64,000 nt of DNA from Lachnospiraceae bacterium (GTDB taxonomy: Bacteria; Bacillota; Clostridia; Lachnospirales; Lachnospiraceae). The notes below the pieces were generated by a model. The model worked only from the letters and a program-made list of their open reading frames with translations. It did not search any database and had not been told where the DNA came from. The stretch covers positions 62,001 through 126,000 of the forward strand of contig JAGASK010000039.1 in the NCBI GenBank assembly GCA_017621815.1. Reading direction: 5' to 3'. Each line of letters opens with the position of its first letter. Position 1 is the first letter of the stretch. Shown piece after piece: positions 27,701 through 35,648 of the stretch. The translations under genes were made by a program, and so were the position numbers.

Positions 27701-27918
27701 GTACGGTATCTGGGAATCATATCCTTTATAACACGGGTAAGCACATGCCCGATGTGAGGTTTTCCGTTAGCTGTAGGAGGACCGTCATAAAAGGTATAAG
27801 TAGGTCCTTCCTTACGGTTTTCCATACTCTTTTTGAAAATGTCGTTTTCACGCCAGAAGACTTCAACTTCTTTTTCCCGGTCTACAAAATTAAGGTCGGA
27901 GTTTACTTTCTGATACAT
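24760..27918 (-). CDS. ileS: Isoleucyl-tRNA synthetase (long form)
   Basis: 1052 residues from ATG 27918 (AAGGAAG upstream). The frame stays open 84 codons further up, but that part runs through the T-box terminator and leader repeats and is not coding. Class I motifs: PTANGKPHIGHVL near residue 50-62 and KMSKSKGNAVDPF near 590. The CP1 editing domain includes the region TTTPWTLPSN, and zinc-type cysteines appear in CEDCGHQ and CTCPECGKTM. The length and C-terminal extension resemble the eukaryote-like type 2 enzymes, some of which tolerate mupirocin; that class assignment is an inference. Controlled by a T-box (28137-28437). Confidence 0.97.
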   Translation of the reverse strand: MYQKVNSDLNFVDREKEVEVFWRENDIFKKSMENRKEGPTYTFYDGPPTANGKPHIGHVLTRVIKDMIPRYRTMKGYMVPRKAGWDTHGLPVELEVEKLLGLDGKEQIEEYGLDPFITKCKESVWKYKGMWEDFSGTVGFWADMDDPYVTYHDDFIESEWWALKQIWDKGLLYKGFKIVPYCPRCGTPLSSHEVAQGYKAVKERSAVVRFKVIGEDAYFLAWTTTPWTLPSNVALCVNPDETYVKVKAADGYTYYMAQALLDSVLGSLEEEGKPAYEVLETYTGKDLEYKEYEPLFACAGEAAAKQHKKGHFVTCDSYVTMTDGTGIVHIAPAFGEDDAQVGRKYDLPFVQFVDGKGNMTEETPYAGKFVKDADPDVLVDLDKEGKLFSAPKFEHDYPFCWRCDTPLIYYARESWFIKMTAVRDDLVRNNKTVNWIPESIGEGRFGNWLENIQDWGVSRNRYWGTPLNIWECEDCGHQEAVGSREELEKLSGNPAAKTVELHRPYIDEITCTCPECGKTMKRVPEVIDCWFDSGAMPFAQHHYPFENKELFEQQFPAQFISEAVDQTRGWFYSLMAESTLLFNKAPYENVIVLGHVQDENGQKMSKSKGNAVDPFEALATYGADAIRWYFYINSAPWLPNRFHGKAVQEGQRKFLGTLWNTYAFFILYANIDEFDATKYTLEYDKLPVMDKWLLSKLNTAIKEVDTNLENYRIPEAARVLDNFVDEMSNWYVRRCRERFWAKGMEQDKINAYMTLYTALVEICKCAAPMVPFMTEEIYQNMVRSVDKNAPESIHLCDFPVADERMIDRKLEESMEESLDIVVMGRAARNAANIKNRQPIGTMYVKAAHTLDEYFKNIIEDELNVKEVVFKEDVSDLTSYSFKPQLKTVGPKYGKQLGGIREYLSSVDGTQAMKQLKAEGALKFEVNGVEISLAEEDLLIDVAQKAGFVTEADNYVTVVLDTNLTPELIEEGFVFEVISKIQTMRKEADFEVMDHIKVAINGNEKIAEVVNNNKETISEKVLADDILTDAELAVSKEWNVNGEKVTIGVEKCK

Positions 27919-27952
27919 AATTTTCTTCCTTTCTTTTCTTTTTCTCTCCTTG

Positions 27953-28131
27953 ACTAAGCAGATTCGAAATGCTCCGCTTTTCCTGCAGCTGCCTCTCCAA
28001 TATCTGACTCTTTCCTGTCTAAGCAGACTCGAAATGCTTCGCATTTCTCGTTCGCGTTGCTCGTCATATATTGTACCGGCATCCTGCAGGTAAACCTGCA
28101 GCTGCCTCTCCAATATCTGACTCTGCTTAGT
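27953..28131. repeat. Repeats in the ileS leader downstream of the T-box terminator
   Basis: A 30-bp sequence is repeated exactly at 27982-28011 and 28096-28125 (period 114). A second unit, CTAAGCAGAYTCGAAATGCT, occurs at about 27956 and 28019 with two differences, and GACTAAGCAGA at 27953 is the inverse of TCTGCTTAGTC ending at 28131. Two strong short hairpins lie between: CTGCAGGTTTACCTGCAG and GAAATGCGAAGCATTTC. The repeats separate the T-box terminator from the ileS ribosome binding site. Confidence 0.75.
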
Positions 28132-28136
28132 CGCGC

Positions 28137-28437
28137 AAAAAACCCTCGTCCGTAAAAAGGACGAGGGCATATTCCACGTTAACCACCTGTTTACATCATA
28201 CGCACCAAATTGCTTTCACTGACTGTATATCCTGTATACAGCTGCAAAGACCATCGGTTTAATATGGCTTCCCATAACGGAGGAACTCCGGCAAGACTTA
28301 CTTTGGAATTTCCTTTTCAGCCCGCAGCTCGGAAGTGATATTCACTGATTCTTTTACTGATGCCGGTTCACACCCTTCCCGGCTCTCTGGAACGTTCAAA
28401 AAATAGCTACTGTCTTCGTCATTGCCTTTACTTTTTA
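28137..28437 (-). promoter_or_regulatory. T-box leader of ileS (isoleucine, AUC specifier)
   Basis: On the minus strand the leader starts just after the promoter. Stem I carries AGAGAG and the specifier region GTGAATATCACTTCC, with the Ile codon ATC at 28337-28339. The T-box sequence AGGTGGTTAACGTGG covers 28174-28188; its UGGU bulge would pair with the ACCA end of uncharged tRNA-Ile. The terminator CCCTCGTCC/GGACGAGGG (28143-28151 with 28159-28167) is followed by a run of T. Uncharged tRNA-Ile is expected to favour the antiterminator and raise ileS expression. Confidence 0.92.
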
Positions 28438-28438
28438 A

Positions 28439-28468
28439 AAAGTACACCATTAGTGTGTATTTTGTCAA
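28439..28468 (-). promoter_or_regulatory. Promoter of the ileS T-box transcript
   Basis: On the minus strand a perfect TTGACA (28463-28468) and TACTTT (28439-28444) are separated by 18 bases, directly upstream of the T-box leader. Confidence 0.8.
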
Positions 28469-28469
28469 G

Positions 28470-28945
28470 TATTTGCTTGATTTTTATGCTCATTCTTATT
28501 ACTGTTCACTCCGTTCACAGTAACATTCGCAAATCCATCCTATATTCGCTTCGCGAATGGGATTTGCTCACACATGAATCATATTCTCACGCCTCAAACA
28601 GCAAGTGTTTGAGGCTGTTGTGAACCAATGTCATTACTATTCATTCTGTTCACTACCTATAGACGTTCCAGTAACACAATCCTTACTTTTGCAGGTTGGT
28701 ACGCATGTTGATACTGACGATAAATTGTTTTATATAATGTGTATTCTGATTTTTGAGCTTTTCCCCTTATTTTTTATCTTTCAAACTGATGTGAAAATCA
28801 CAAAAATGTGCTCATCCCATTATTTGCTTCTAAAAAACATTATAGGAAATTACAGGAATCTCACCATTCCCCTAAGAATTTACACCATATGCCCGTTGAA
28901 TGAATATCCAAAAGAGTGTCCTGTCTGAAATCATTCCAGCTAAAA
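28470..28945. other. Gene-free stretch with a hairpin cluster
   Basis: 476 bases without a credible gene; the plus-strand frames here have no ribosome binding site and no recognisable protein. The first 155 bases contain four to five consecutive hairpins, listed separately. The remaining 290 bases are A+T-rich with nothing I can name. Confidence 0.6.
28499..28653. repeat. Cluster of consecutive hairpins, possible intergenic repeat or small RNA
   Basis: Four dyads follow each other. TTACTGT (28499-28505) pairs with ACAGTAA (28517-28523). GCAAATCC (28529-28536) pairs with GGATTTGC (28560-28567), enclosing ATTCGC/GCGAAT. GCCTCAAACA (28591-28600) pairs perfectly with TGTTTGAGGC (28606-28615). 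GTGAAC near 28620 pairs with GTTCAC near 28648. None is followed by a good U-tract, so simple termination does not explain the group. Confidence 0.55.
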
Positions 28946-29668
28946 TCATTGGAGTAACTCCTTACCACCATCAGGTGGTAAAACACCCGCAGACATACTG
29001 TATATTGCAGTGGTATCAGAAGATGGTCTGATTGAAGCTTCCTGCTCTGTTTTGGCTGCTTCTTCCATTTCCTGATTTGCGCTTGCAAGTGTATTCATCT
29101 GTGAAGCTTTGACATCCATTGCCTTCTTCTCTACTTCCGCAAGTTCCGCTTCCTTTGCTTCTGTATTTCCTCCTCTTGATGCGTCCAGTTTTATTTCTGC
29201 CTCTAAAACACCTGCCCTGCCTTCCATTTTTGCAGCAACACTGCCCTGTATCTGAGCCTGTTTCGTGTAACCGTCAGCTGAAATCATGACCTGCATGCTT
29301 GCCTGTGATAAACCGCTTTCCCTGCCGCCTGTCTTTGCTGTTCCTGCCTTCTGGCTGCTCCCTTGCATATTGTCCATGGAAGAACCTTTAGACTGCTGTT
29401 CTTTCCTCTGCTCAATCTGATGCTGCCTTAACTGCTGGTTCAGATTAGTAATCTCCTGTTGAATTTCCTGTCTTCTCTTCATTTTTTCTTCCGGTGCCAT
29501 ATCCTTATTGGAAGAAAGCTCTTGAAGCTGCTTTTGCGCATTCGCTATCCGGTTCTGAATATTCCTGCTGACAGAATCTGTCTGCATATTCATATTGGAA
29601 TACCCCGTCTGCATATTGCTATTTGCCTTCTGGAGTGCTGTTCCGCTTATACTGCCTATTGTCATCAT
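28946..29668 (-). CDS. FlxA-like coiled-coil protein
   Basis: 240 residues from ATG 29668 (AAGGAG 9 bases upstream); the longer frame to 29992 overlaps the kinase gene and is discarded. Highly polar, Gln/Met/Ser-rich. Residues about 40-95 form a strong coiled coil (NRIANAQKQLQEL, PEEKMKRRQEIQQEITNLNQQL), matching the FlxA-like family, which is widespread in Clostridia and of unclear function. A second helical part (about 150-215) ends in a short tail with PPDGG. No signal peptide or membrane segment. It stands after the LytTR/GHKL system with a 158-bp gap; no flagellar genes are near. Confidence 0.8.
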   Translation of the reverse strand: MMTIGSISGTALQKANSNMQTGYSNMNMQTDSVSRNIQNRIANAQKQLQELSSNKDMAPEEKMKRRQEIQQEITNLNQQLRQHQIEQRKEQQSKGSSMDNMQGSSQKAGTAKTGGRESGLSQASMQVMISADGYTKQAQIQGSVAAKMEGRAGVLEAEIKLDASRGGNTEAKEAELAEVEKKAMDVKASQMNTLASANQEMEEAAKTEQEASIRPSSDTTAIYSMSAGVLPPDGGKELLQ

Positions 29669-29826
29669 AATTTTGGTCTCCTTTCCGAACTCCTTACATC
29701 CATGTGCTGGCTTTTTTGAGTAAGTATATCCTTTATCCATACTCATTGATTGTTTCGGAGCTTTATTTCGCAGGATAAACCAATATGTTGTGGAACGGCC
29801 TTTTTCTGATATAAAAGATATTTTTA

Positions 29827-31194
29827 TTACTCCAGTATCAACATTACAGTAAGACAGAATTCTCCGCCCTCCAGGGCAATGTCTATATCCCCAGAATATT
29901 TCCTCGCTATCCTTTGGATATTGCATAATCCGTAGCCATGACCGCCCGCCTTTTCTTTTGATGTAACAGGCAGTCCGGTTTCTGTATCCCACCGCAAAGC
30001 ACCTGTGAAACTGTTTCTTATCTCTATCATATAAGCATTATTCCTGCGATAAGAAAGAATGAAAATATATGATGTTTCACTTGCTTCTGTATTTTCAAGT
30101 GCATTTTGCAAAGCATTATTTAATATTACACTGACATCAAAGGCATTAACATCAGTGCCTGCAGGATAATAAAACTCTGAGTGAAAACGGATTTTCTTTT
30201 CCTCTGCTTCGTTTTTTAGTTCCTGCAAAATCACATCAGTCACGGGATTCCCACTTTTTATTTCTCCTGTCATTTGTGCAAGAGCGGCTTTCAGGTCTGT
30301 GCTGTAGGCTCTGGCCTCTTCTGCTTTATTTCCTTCATAAAGCCTTTCCAATGTAAGAATATGGTTTGCCATATCATGTCTGATACCTCGAATATCATGA
30401 TACAGATTTTCCACCTGTGCAATATGCTGCCTGATTCTGTCCATTTCCGCCGCCAATAATTCATTCTGCAGCTTTTCTTCCTGCTGTGTCCTGATGCCTT
30501 GATATAACACAATAACCACCACAATAGCAATAACTGCTGCCATATAATACAATAATGCCAGCATATCATAAATACCGGGAGTTTTTCCGCTTTCTCCTAT
30601 GTAAAAACTGCGGTAGTACCACATAATTTCATACCCCACTACTCCCATGAGGGAAGGAATAACCATCACAAGCAGTTCCTTTTTTGCCATATGAGCATAC
30701 TTATATTTATAAGCCTTTAAAATACACCGGATTCCGATTATGGTAAACAGAAAACCTAAAAGTAAATAAAACAGACATACCCCCACATATAAAGCAAACC
30801 ACATATTCAAATGTTCTGCCATATAATCCGTATTTTCAGCAAAACTGTATAATTTATCATATAAGATTTCTGCCATTGCAAAAGTAAACCAACGCAAAGA
30901 GAAAAACGTTACTGCAATAAAAATCTTCTGTTCGTAATTTCTCCTGTCTGTCCGGCACATCACAAGAAACGCGCTCAAAATGCCAATGCTGTGTGCCACA
31001 AAATAATCAAAATGCAGGGGTATCATATAAAGCACCAGCATAGTCAGAACATATACCGCTCCGGAACAGAACGCTCCTCTTTTGTCTTCCATAAACGGCC
31101 TTGCGAAACGATACAAACAGTATCCCACGATAAGCAGCTCGGCTATGGGCAGTAAATAAGATATGTCCGCCCAATATATTTCATTATCTATCAT
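29827..31194 (-). CDS. GHKL sensor histidine kinase (AgrC-like)
   Basis: 455 residues. Six to seven membrane helices fill about 1-240, then a coiled stretch (EEKLQNELLAAEMDRIRQH) leads to the phosphoacceptor in YHDIRGIRHDMANHILTLE (about 268-286). The GHKL ATPase has NNALQNALENTE and GGHGYGLCNIQRIA. Such kinases answer to peptide signals or membrane stress and work with LytTR regulators. Its start overlaps the end of the regulator gene by 11 bases, so the two are co-translated. The natural target genes are not evident; the FlxA-like gene follows. Confidence 0.92.
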   Translation of the reverse strand: MIDNEIYWADISYLLPIAELLIVGYCLYRFARPFMEDKRGAFCSGAVYVLTMLVLYMIPLHFDYFVAHSIGILSAFLVMCRTDRRNYEQKIFIAVTFFSLRWFTFAMAEILYDKLYSFAENTDYMAEHLNMWFALYVGVCLFYLLLGFLFTIIGIRCILKAYKYKYAHMAKKELLVMVIPSLMGVVGYEIMWYYRSFYIGESGKTPGIYDMLALLYYMAAVIAIVVVIVLYQGIRTQQEEKLQNELLAAEMDRIRQHIAQVENLYHDIRGIRHDMANHILTLERLYEGNKAEEARAYSTDLKAALAQMTGEIKSGNPVTDVILQELKNEAEEKKIRFHSEFYYPAGTDVNAFDVSVILNNALQNALENTEASETSYIFILSYRRNNAYMIEIRNSFTGALRWDTETGLPVTSKEKAGGHGYGLCNIQRIARKYSGDIDIALEGGEFCLTVMLILE

Positions 31195-31915
31195 TTTTTC
31201 TTTCCTTTTTCCGGTTATATCTCAAATAACATTTTACAAAGTCCCGGTAATTCTGCTTTGCCATAAGCGCCTGACCTTTTTTCAAATAAATTGTCGCAGA
31301 ATCATATTTAATGATAAAATTAAAATTTACAAGATATGCCCTGTGGGTACGATAAAAATCCTCCCCTGCCTTTGTCTGCAATTCTTTCATTTGCCCATAA
31401 TATTCTATATCTTCATTCATTGTATGAATGATTACCTTCCGGTTAAACACCTCCGCATACACGATGTCCTTCAAATTGACAATAATATGCTTGCCTGCGG
31501 AAGTTATCATTAATTTAGGCTGTTCGCCTTTTGCTTCTGCGGCTTCCAAACCTTTCATGTCCTCAATCTGTTCTACTGCTTTCTCCAATACTTCTGTAAA
31601 TTTCTTATCATCAAAAGGCTTTACCAGATAATGAAATGCTCCTACATCAAATGCCTGAAATACATAATCCTCCAGGACTGTTACAAAAATAAGAACTGCC
31701 CTTTTATTGTTCCTGCGAAAGTCCCTTGCTGTTTCCATTCCATTTTTGCCCGGCATCTGAATGTCCAGAATAAGAATATCCGGCTGTCCGCCTGATAAAA
31801 GCAGGTCATCTCCTGACGAATATAATAACAAATCTGCCTTTGGACAAAGCATTTGTATTTTTTCCGCAAACATATCTCTGATTTCTTTATCATCATCACA
31901 TACTGCTATCTGCAC
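31184..31915 (-). CDS. LytTR-family response regulator
   Basis: 243 residues from GTG 31915, which has AAAGGAAG 7 bases upstream and opens the receiver motif VQIAVCDDDKEI; the ATG 16 codons earlier lacks a site. The receiver has its phosphoacceptor in ILILDIQMPGKNG (about Asp57) and switch Lys in LVKPFDD. The C-terminal LytTR domain includes LKDIVYAEVFNRKVIIHT, YRTHRAYLVNFNFI and KYDSATIYLKKGQ. Pairs with the GHKL kinase whose gene overlaps its end. Confidence 0.93.
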   Translation of the reverse strand: MQIAVCDDDKEIRDMFAEKIQMLCPKADLLLYSSGDDLLLSGGQPDILILDIQMPGKNGMETARDFRRNNKRAVLIFVTVLEDYVFQAFDVGAFHYLVKPFDDKKFTEVLEKAVEQIEDMKGLEAAEAKGEQPKLMITSAGKHIIVNLKDIVYAEVFNRKVIIHTMNEDIEYYGQMKELQTKAGEDFYRTHRAYLVNFNFIIKYDSATIYLKKGQALMAKQNYRDFVKCYLRYNRKKERKNDR

Positions 31916-32082
31916 GTTTTCACTTCCTTTGCATTTTATGTCTGTTATATCGGCATAAGCCATAAGCCGGGATAATTAAATGCTGTGAAACGGACATTTT
32001 ATGATGTAAAATATTGCCTGTTCTCTTTATTTTGCCGCAATGGCTCTTTCATATCTTTCTTCTGTTTTTTCACCTATTAATC

Positions 32083-32778
32083 CTACACATAAAAGCACTG
32101 ATAATCATCAAGCCTGATACAGCCTAATCTGTTTTTACCAAATGCTTCAGCCCTGTATCCATTAGCGCAGTCAATGCATATTACATTTTTCTTCCGGTTA
32201 TACCAGACAGTATTCTCTTTCTCACTTGCTTCACCCAAGACTTCCCGAATAGCATCAACGGGCGTATGTCCGATAATCGATACATATCCTTCAATTCCAT
32301 TTTTCAGGAAATCAATGTAATCTCTATTATCCTTCGCTCCCATTAAATGATAATGCAAGTCCGCGTCCGCATCCGGCAGAGAGGTCTGGGCATGAGCCAA
32401 AAGAAACTGTTTTCCGGAAGCATTTACTGTAAGCTGAACATCGAGATTGTATATCCAGCTGATAAGATTGGACATATCCACTTCCGTTATCCTCTTTTTA
32501 AGCAGCTCAATCGTGTTGTAATAATATCCTTTATATCTGCCATTAACATAATAATGCAAATGCTCAGCTACCCACGCATCATGATTTCCGCACAGGCATA
32601 TTATATTTTTCTCATATTTCAAAATTTCATAATATAATTCCAGAGGTTTCTCTCCCCTGTCAAAAATATCGCCAACAATATACATTTTATCTTTTTCTGA
32701 AAACTGTATCAGCTTCAGCATCCTGACAAAACTATCATAATCATTATGAATGTCAGAAATGCAATAGGTATATCCCAT
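32083..32778 (-). CDS. PPP-family metallophosphoesterase (PrpE/PphA-like)
   Basis: 231 residues from ATG 32778 (GAGGAAGG upstream; the ATG five codons earlier has its site too close). Phosphoprotein-phosphatase motifs: SDIHND (about 7-12), VGDIFDRGEK (about 36-45), CGNHDAW (about 63-69), LLAHAQTS and IIGHTPVD. The first motif has the D-x-H pair of the metal centre. It could act on phosphoproteins or on dinucleoside polyphosphates. It is the last of a run of minus-strand genes that includes the vWA/pseudokinase/PurA-like module, so a link to that module is possible but not shown; gaps here are 39-46 bases. Confidence 0.9.
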   Translation of the reverse strand: MGYTYCISDIHNDYDSFVRMLKLIQFSEKDKMYIVGDIFDRGEKPLELYYEILKYEKNIICLCGNHDAWVAEHLHYYVNGRYKGYYYNTIELLKKRITEVDMSNLISWIYNLDVQLTVNASGKQFLLAHAQTSLPDADADLHYHLMGAKDNRDYIDFLKNGIEGYVSIIGHTPVDAIREVLGEASEKENTVWYNRKKNVICIDCANGYRAEAFGKNRLGCIRLDDYQCFYV

Positions 32779-32817
32779 ATTATCCTTCCTCATTTTCCTC
32801 TTTTTGAAGCCTTTTTA

Positions 32818-33198
32818 TCAGTCCCAAATCACAATACAAAAGGGGTGTCCTTCCGGGTCTGTCAAAGTAACCCATTCGCCATCACCATACTGCTCCTTAG
32901 CCACTAATGCACCTAATCTGACAGCTTTATCAACCGCCTTTTGTAATTCAGCTTTATTTTTCACGCCAAAATCCAAATGCGCCATTATCTGTTGTTTTCC
33001 CGCTTCTGCAGGCCAAACCGGCGCCACATAATCTTCAGCATATTGAACCGCAATACCCATTTCATTTTCAGGAGACTGTATTCTGACAAAGTCGTCTTCT
33101 TCATAAACAACAGGCCAGTCCAAAAACTTTGAGTAAAAATCAATCAGGCATTCCATGTTTTTACACTCTAATATTACAGTTTTTAATGCTATATTCAT
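32818..33198 (-). CDS. VOC (glyoxalase/bleomycin-resistance fold) protein
   Basis: 126 residues from ATG 33198 (AGGAAG 8 bases upstream; a TTG two codons earlier is too close). Two beta-alpha-beta modules of the vicinal-oxygen-chelate fold: MNIALKTVILECKNMECLIDFYSKFLDWP and AHLDFGVKNKAELQKAVDKA ... LTDPEGHPFCIV. The closing DPEGHPFC is the standard second-module motif. Substrate unknown. Probably cotranscribed with the phosphatase 39 bases downstream. Confidence 0.88.
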   Translation of the reverse strand: MNIALKTVILECKNMECLIDFYSKFLDWPVVYEEDDFVRIQSPENEMGIAVQYAEDYVAPVWPAEAGKQQIMAHLDFGVKNKAELQKAVDKAVRLGALVAKEQYGDGEWVTLTDPEGHPFCIVIWD

Positions 33199-33244
33199 AT
33201 TCAATACTTCCTGATGTTCAATCTATGTGTTTATAACTCATATC

Positions 33245-34234
33245 TCATTTTTTGCATCTGTTAAGTTCACAAATTTCTTTAAATGGCAGTTCAAATAATT
33301 TGCATAAAATGTCATTTGTTTCTGCCTTTTTTATTCTCAATACTAATTCATTCTCTCTTTCTTCCAATGCTGCATTTATGCTTTTTAAATATTTTTTTAC
33401 ATCTTCCGTAAACGTATTCTGGGAAATGCTGAAAAAATCTATTGGCTCACACAGCTCATTACTGTTATTAACAAAAGAGTTAAAACAATTTATATCAACA
33501 AATTGCTTCCACCCCTTTTGTCCTTTTCCAAAGCTTTCTGCCCAATCCCTGTAATGTTTATCCACTGATTCTATCAATTTGCATGAACTCAAATTATTTT
33601 CCACGAAATATTGATACATAACTTTCAGAAACACCTGCAGGCTGTCCATAAACATTACTTTTCTGTTCCCTCCAATTTTAATTCCTCCTACCCGCAATAC
33701 CCCCTTTTTCTGATTCAAAGATTCCTTTGCTGTCAGAAATGGAATCGGATAAAAATTTCCAATTCCATAGCATAGTTTAACATGCTTCTCTATTAATTCT
33801 TTCAATTCGGGCTCTTCCTCAAAGCTCTTTATAATCCCTTCCCTAACAGCATTGATCTCATATGCATATACTCTTTTCTTTAATGTAAAGCTGGCTATCT
33901 GCACCAGGATACTCATGCAATTTACCGCCGTATCACCACGTACCGTAAATGATTCTAACCCCTGTACCCTTTTCATTTCATATTTATATTTGCATCTATC
34001 CTGCAATGTTAACTCTGTATTTTCATTAACTATTATATTTTCGTAACATGTGCCATAAACAAACATATTATACAAAGAAACATCAATATCAATTCCATCA
34101 GACTTAGCATCTCCCTTATAATATAAAAACAATTCCAAGGGATTGTTTTCTTCTTTTCCTTTATACATTTCCTGTAAAAGAAAAGGTCTGTTTATCATTA
34201 TCTCTCTGATTTCACTAAACAAGTATTTCCCCAA
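33245..34234 (-). CDS. Unrecognised 329-residue protein
   Basis: No family recognised with confidence. TTG 34234 is chosen since GGGGAGA lies 7-8 bases before it; ATG 34198, twelve codons later, has only a weak AGAGAG. Predicted soluble, alpha/beta, Lys/Glu-rich, with CYGIGNFYPIPFL (about 155-167) followed by GGIKIGGNRKVMFMDSLQVFL and a C-terminal helical stretch (INAALEEREN ... RIKKAE). The frame is A+T-richer than its neighbours. It is 167 bases after the PurA-like gene, behind a hairpin, so it may have its own transcript. Confidence 0.7.
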   Translation of the reverse strand: MGKYLFSEIREIMINRPFLLQEMYKGKEENNPLELFLYYKGDAKSDGIDIDVSLYNMFVYGTCYENIIVNENTELTLQDRCKYKYEMKRVQGLESFTVRGDTAVNCMSILVQIASFTLKKRVYAYEINAVREGIIKSFEEEPELKELIEKHVKLCYGIGNFYPIPFLTAKESLNQKKGVLRVGGIKIGGNRKVMFMDSLQVFLKVMYQYFVENNLSSCKLIESVDKHYRDWAESFGKGQKGWKQFVDINCFNSFVNNSNELCEPIDFFSISQNTFTEDVKKYLKSINAALEERENELVLRIKKAETNDILCKLFELPFKEICELNRCKK

Positions 34235-34344
34235 AGCCTATTCTCCCCTGAATTTTTATTGTAATTCCACCATTTTACGGACGTTCTTGAAAACAATGAA
34301 TTTATCGCAATGGACCGCCTTATCCCTTTATATACGGATACCTG

Positions 34345-34375
34345 ATTATCGGATTCATGAAGCGGTTCCGATAAT
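34345..34375 (-). terminator. Hairpin after the PurA-like gene
   Basis: ATTATCGGA (34345-34353) pairs with TCCGATAAT (34367-34375), 9 bp, 13-base loop. On the minus strand it lies 27 bases after the PurA-like stop. The U-tract is poor, so termination may be partial. Confidence 0.5.
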
Positions 34376-34401
34376 ATATTTTTTATCAGGCGCTGAACCT
34401 G

Positions 34402-35637
34402 TTAATTGCACTTCCCCTGCCTTTCAAAAACATGAAACGCAATCCCCTGCTTTTCACATTCATCCGCAACTTCTTCCAGGGCTCTGGTTTTATCTGCAAA
34501 AATCACCTTATCTCCTGTTTCATCAACATGAGTCAGCCAAAGTGTTATCCTCGTCTGCAATCTATCCTTATTGTCCTTAAGCAGGGTCTCCAGTACTTGC
34601 AAATCCTTCCTGATATACCGGAAAAATTCTTCTCCCCACGGATGCTTTCCATAGCGCAGGGAATCCTGCCATGCATTCGGGACATTAGTAGCATCCTGCA
34701 TATGTGGATTGATATCCGCTTTATCACACTCATAATCCAGTCTTCCTGCACCATGGCGGGTCACATAGGTTCGGGAGATATATGCAATTTCCAAAGACCC
34801 TGAAGCCTCTATTTCCTGCAAAAGCTCCGCTGCATTTGTAAGTCCCGTATGGGAAGGCGTTAAATGAGGATAATATTCCATGTTGCCCATATCCAGCATC
34901 AGTCCCTGGGCATTTTCAAAAACTATGGTATCATATTGTCCTGCCAGCTGTTTCCAATCTGCAAGCACTATATATTTCTTAAAATTATCACACATTCTCA
35001 GGGCTGCATTCCACAAAATATTCTCATCTGCTATCAGTTCCAGCCACTTTTGAATCTCCTGCCGTTCCCACTGCTCCTGATTGCCGGCATGAAGTTCCCT
35101 GATACGCTTACATACATATTCATCTCTTATTTTTAATAATCTGTCCGCAATATCTTCTGTTTCAGCATTTATAAAATCCTTTAAATACAATGCATACTGT
35201 CCATCCCCGGTGCGGCGCAGAGTTTCATATATTCCCATGCCGCAGGAACCATGCTTTTTGCTTCCCCTGACCTGCTCTGTCAAACTGTTCAGAAGCACAT
35301 CGTAAACAGTGGCACAGGCGCAGTCAGAGTGCGCATAAATTTTCACAGAAGCCCCCGCCTTACCTGCCATAACTTTAAAACTCTCTATTTCCTCAGAAAG
35401 CTTCAGCAAATCAGGTATAAAAGTATGGCTCCAATAGGTTGATGCACCTCTCAGGCTGCCACTTCCCAGCTGATGAAAAACAAAACGAAAGCTTCCCTCT
35501 TCCACAGTATGCCCCGCCTGGGCTCCCCCGTTATGGCGCACCACAAGAGCCCTTTTTCCCCGGCAGAACCTGTCAACTGCTGCACCTTTTCCTTCATCTC
35601 CGAAATTTTTACCGATTACCACTTTAATTTCTTTCAT
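34402..35637 (-). CDS. Divergent adenylosuccinate synthetase-like protein
   Basis: 411 residues; TAGGAAAG precedes ATG 35637. The N-terminal GTP-binding loop GKNFGDEGKG (about 9-18) with the catalytic Asp14 and NGGAQAGHT with His43 match PurA. YVTRHGAGRLDYE corresponds to the aspartate-loop region and LTHVDETG to the guanine-specificity part. The IMP/phosphate region, THGSTGRGIGPAYEDK-like in PurA, reads SKKHGSCGMGIYETLRR, and the protein is shorter and irregular elsewhere. It is therefore probably a paralogue using a different acceptor, not the housekeeping enzyme. It is 11 bases after the vWA gene and co-oriented with the zinc-ribbon pseudokinase, not with purine genes. Confidence 0.8.
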   Translation of the reverse strand: MKEIKVVIGKNFGDEGKGAAVDRFCRGKRALVVRHNGGAQAGHTVEEGSFRFVFHQLGSGSLRGASTYWSHTFIPDLLKLSEEIESFKVMAGKAGASVKIYAHSDCACATVYDVLLNSLTEQVRGSKKHGSCGMGIYETLRRTGDGQYALYLKDFINAETEDIADRLLKIRDEYVCKRIRELHAGNQEQWERQEIQKWLELIADENILWNAALRMCDNFKKYIVLADWKQLAGQYDTIVFENAQGLMLDMGNMEYYPHLTPSHTGLTNAAELLQEIEASGSLEIAYISRTYVTRHGAGRLDYECDKADINPHMQDATNVPNAWQDSLRYGKHPWGEEFFRYIRKDLQVLETLLKDNKDRLQTRITLWLTHVDETGDKVIFADKTRALEEVADECEKQGIAFHVFERQGKCN

Positions 35638-35648
35638 GGCATACTTTC

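Noticed and set aside
27919-28170. 84-codon in-frame extension of ileS
   Set aside because: It runs through the T-box terminator and repeat-rich leader, has no ribosome binding site, and the ATG at 27918 with AAGGAAG starts the conserved IleRS domain.
28605-28928. Plus-strand frame of 107 codons in the gene-free stretch
   Set aside because: No ribosome binding site, unlike any protein I recognise, and it begins inside the hairpin cluster.
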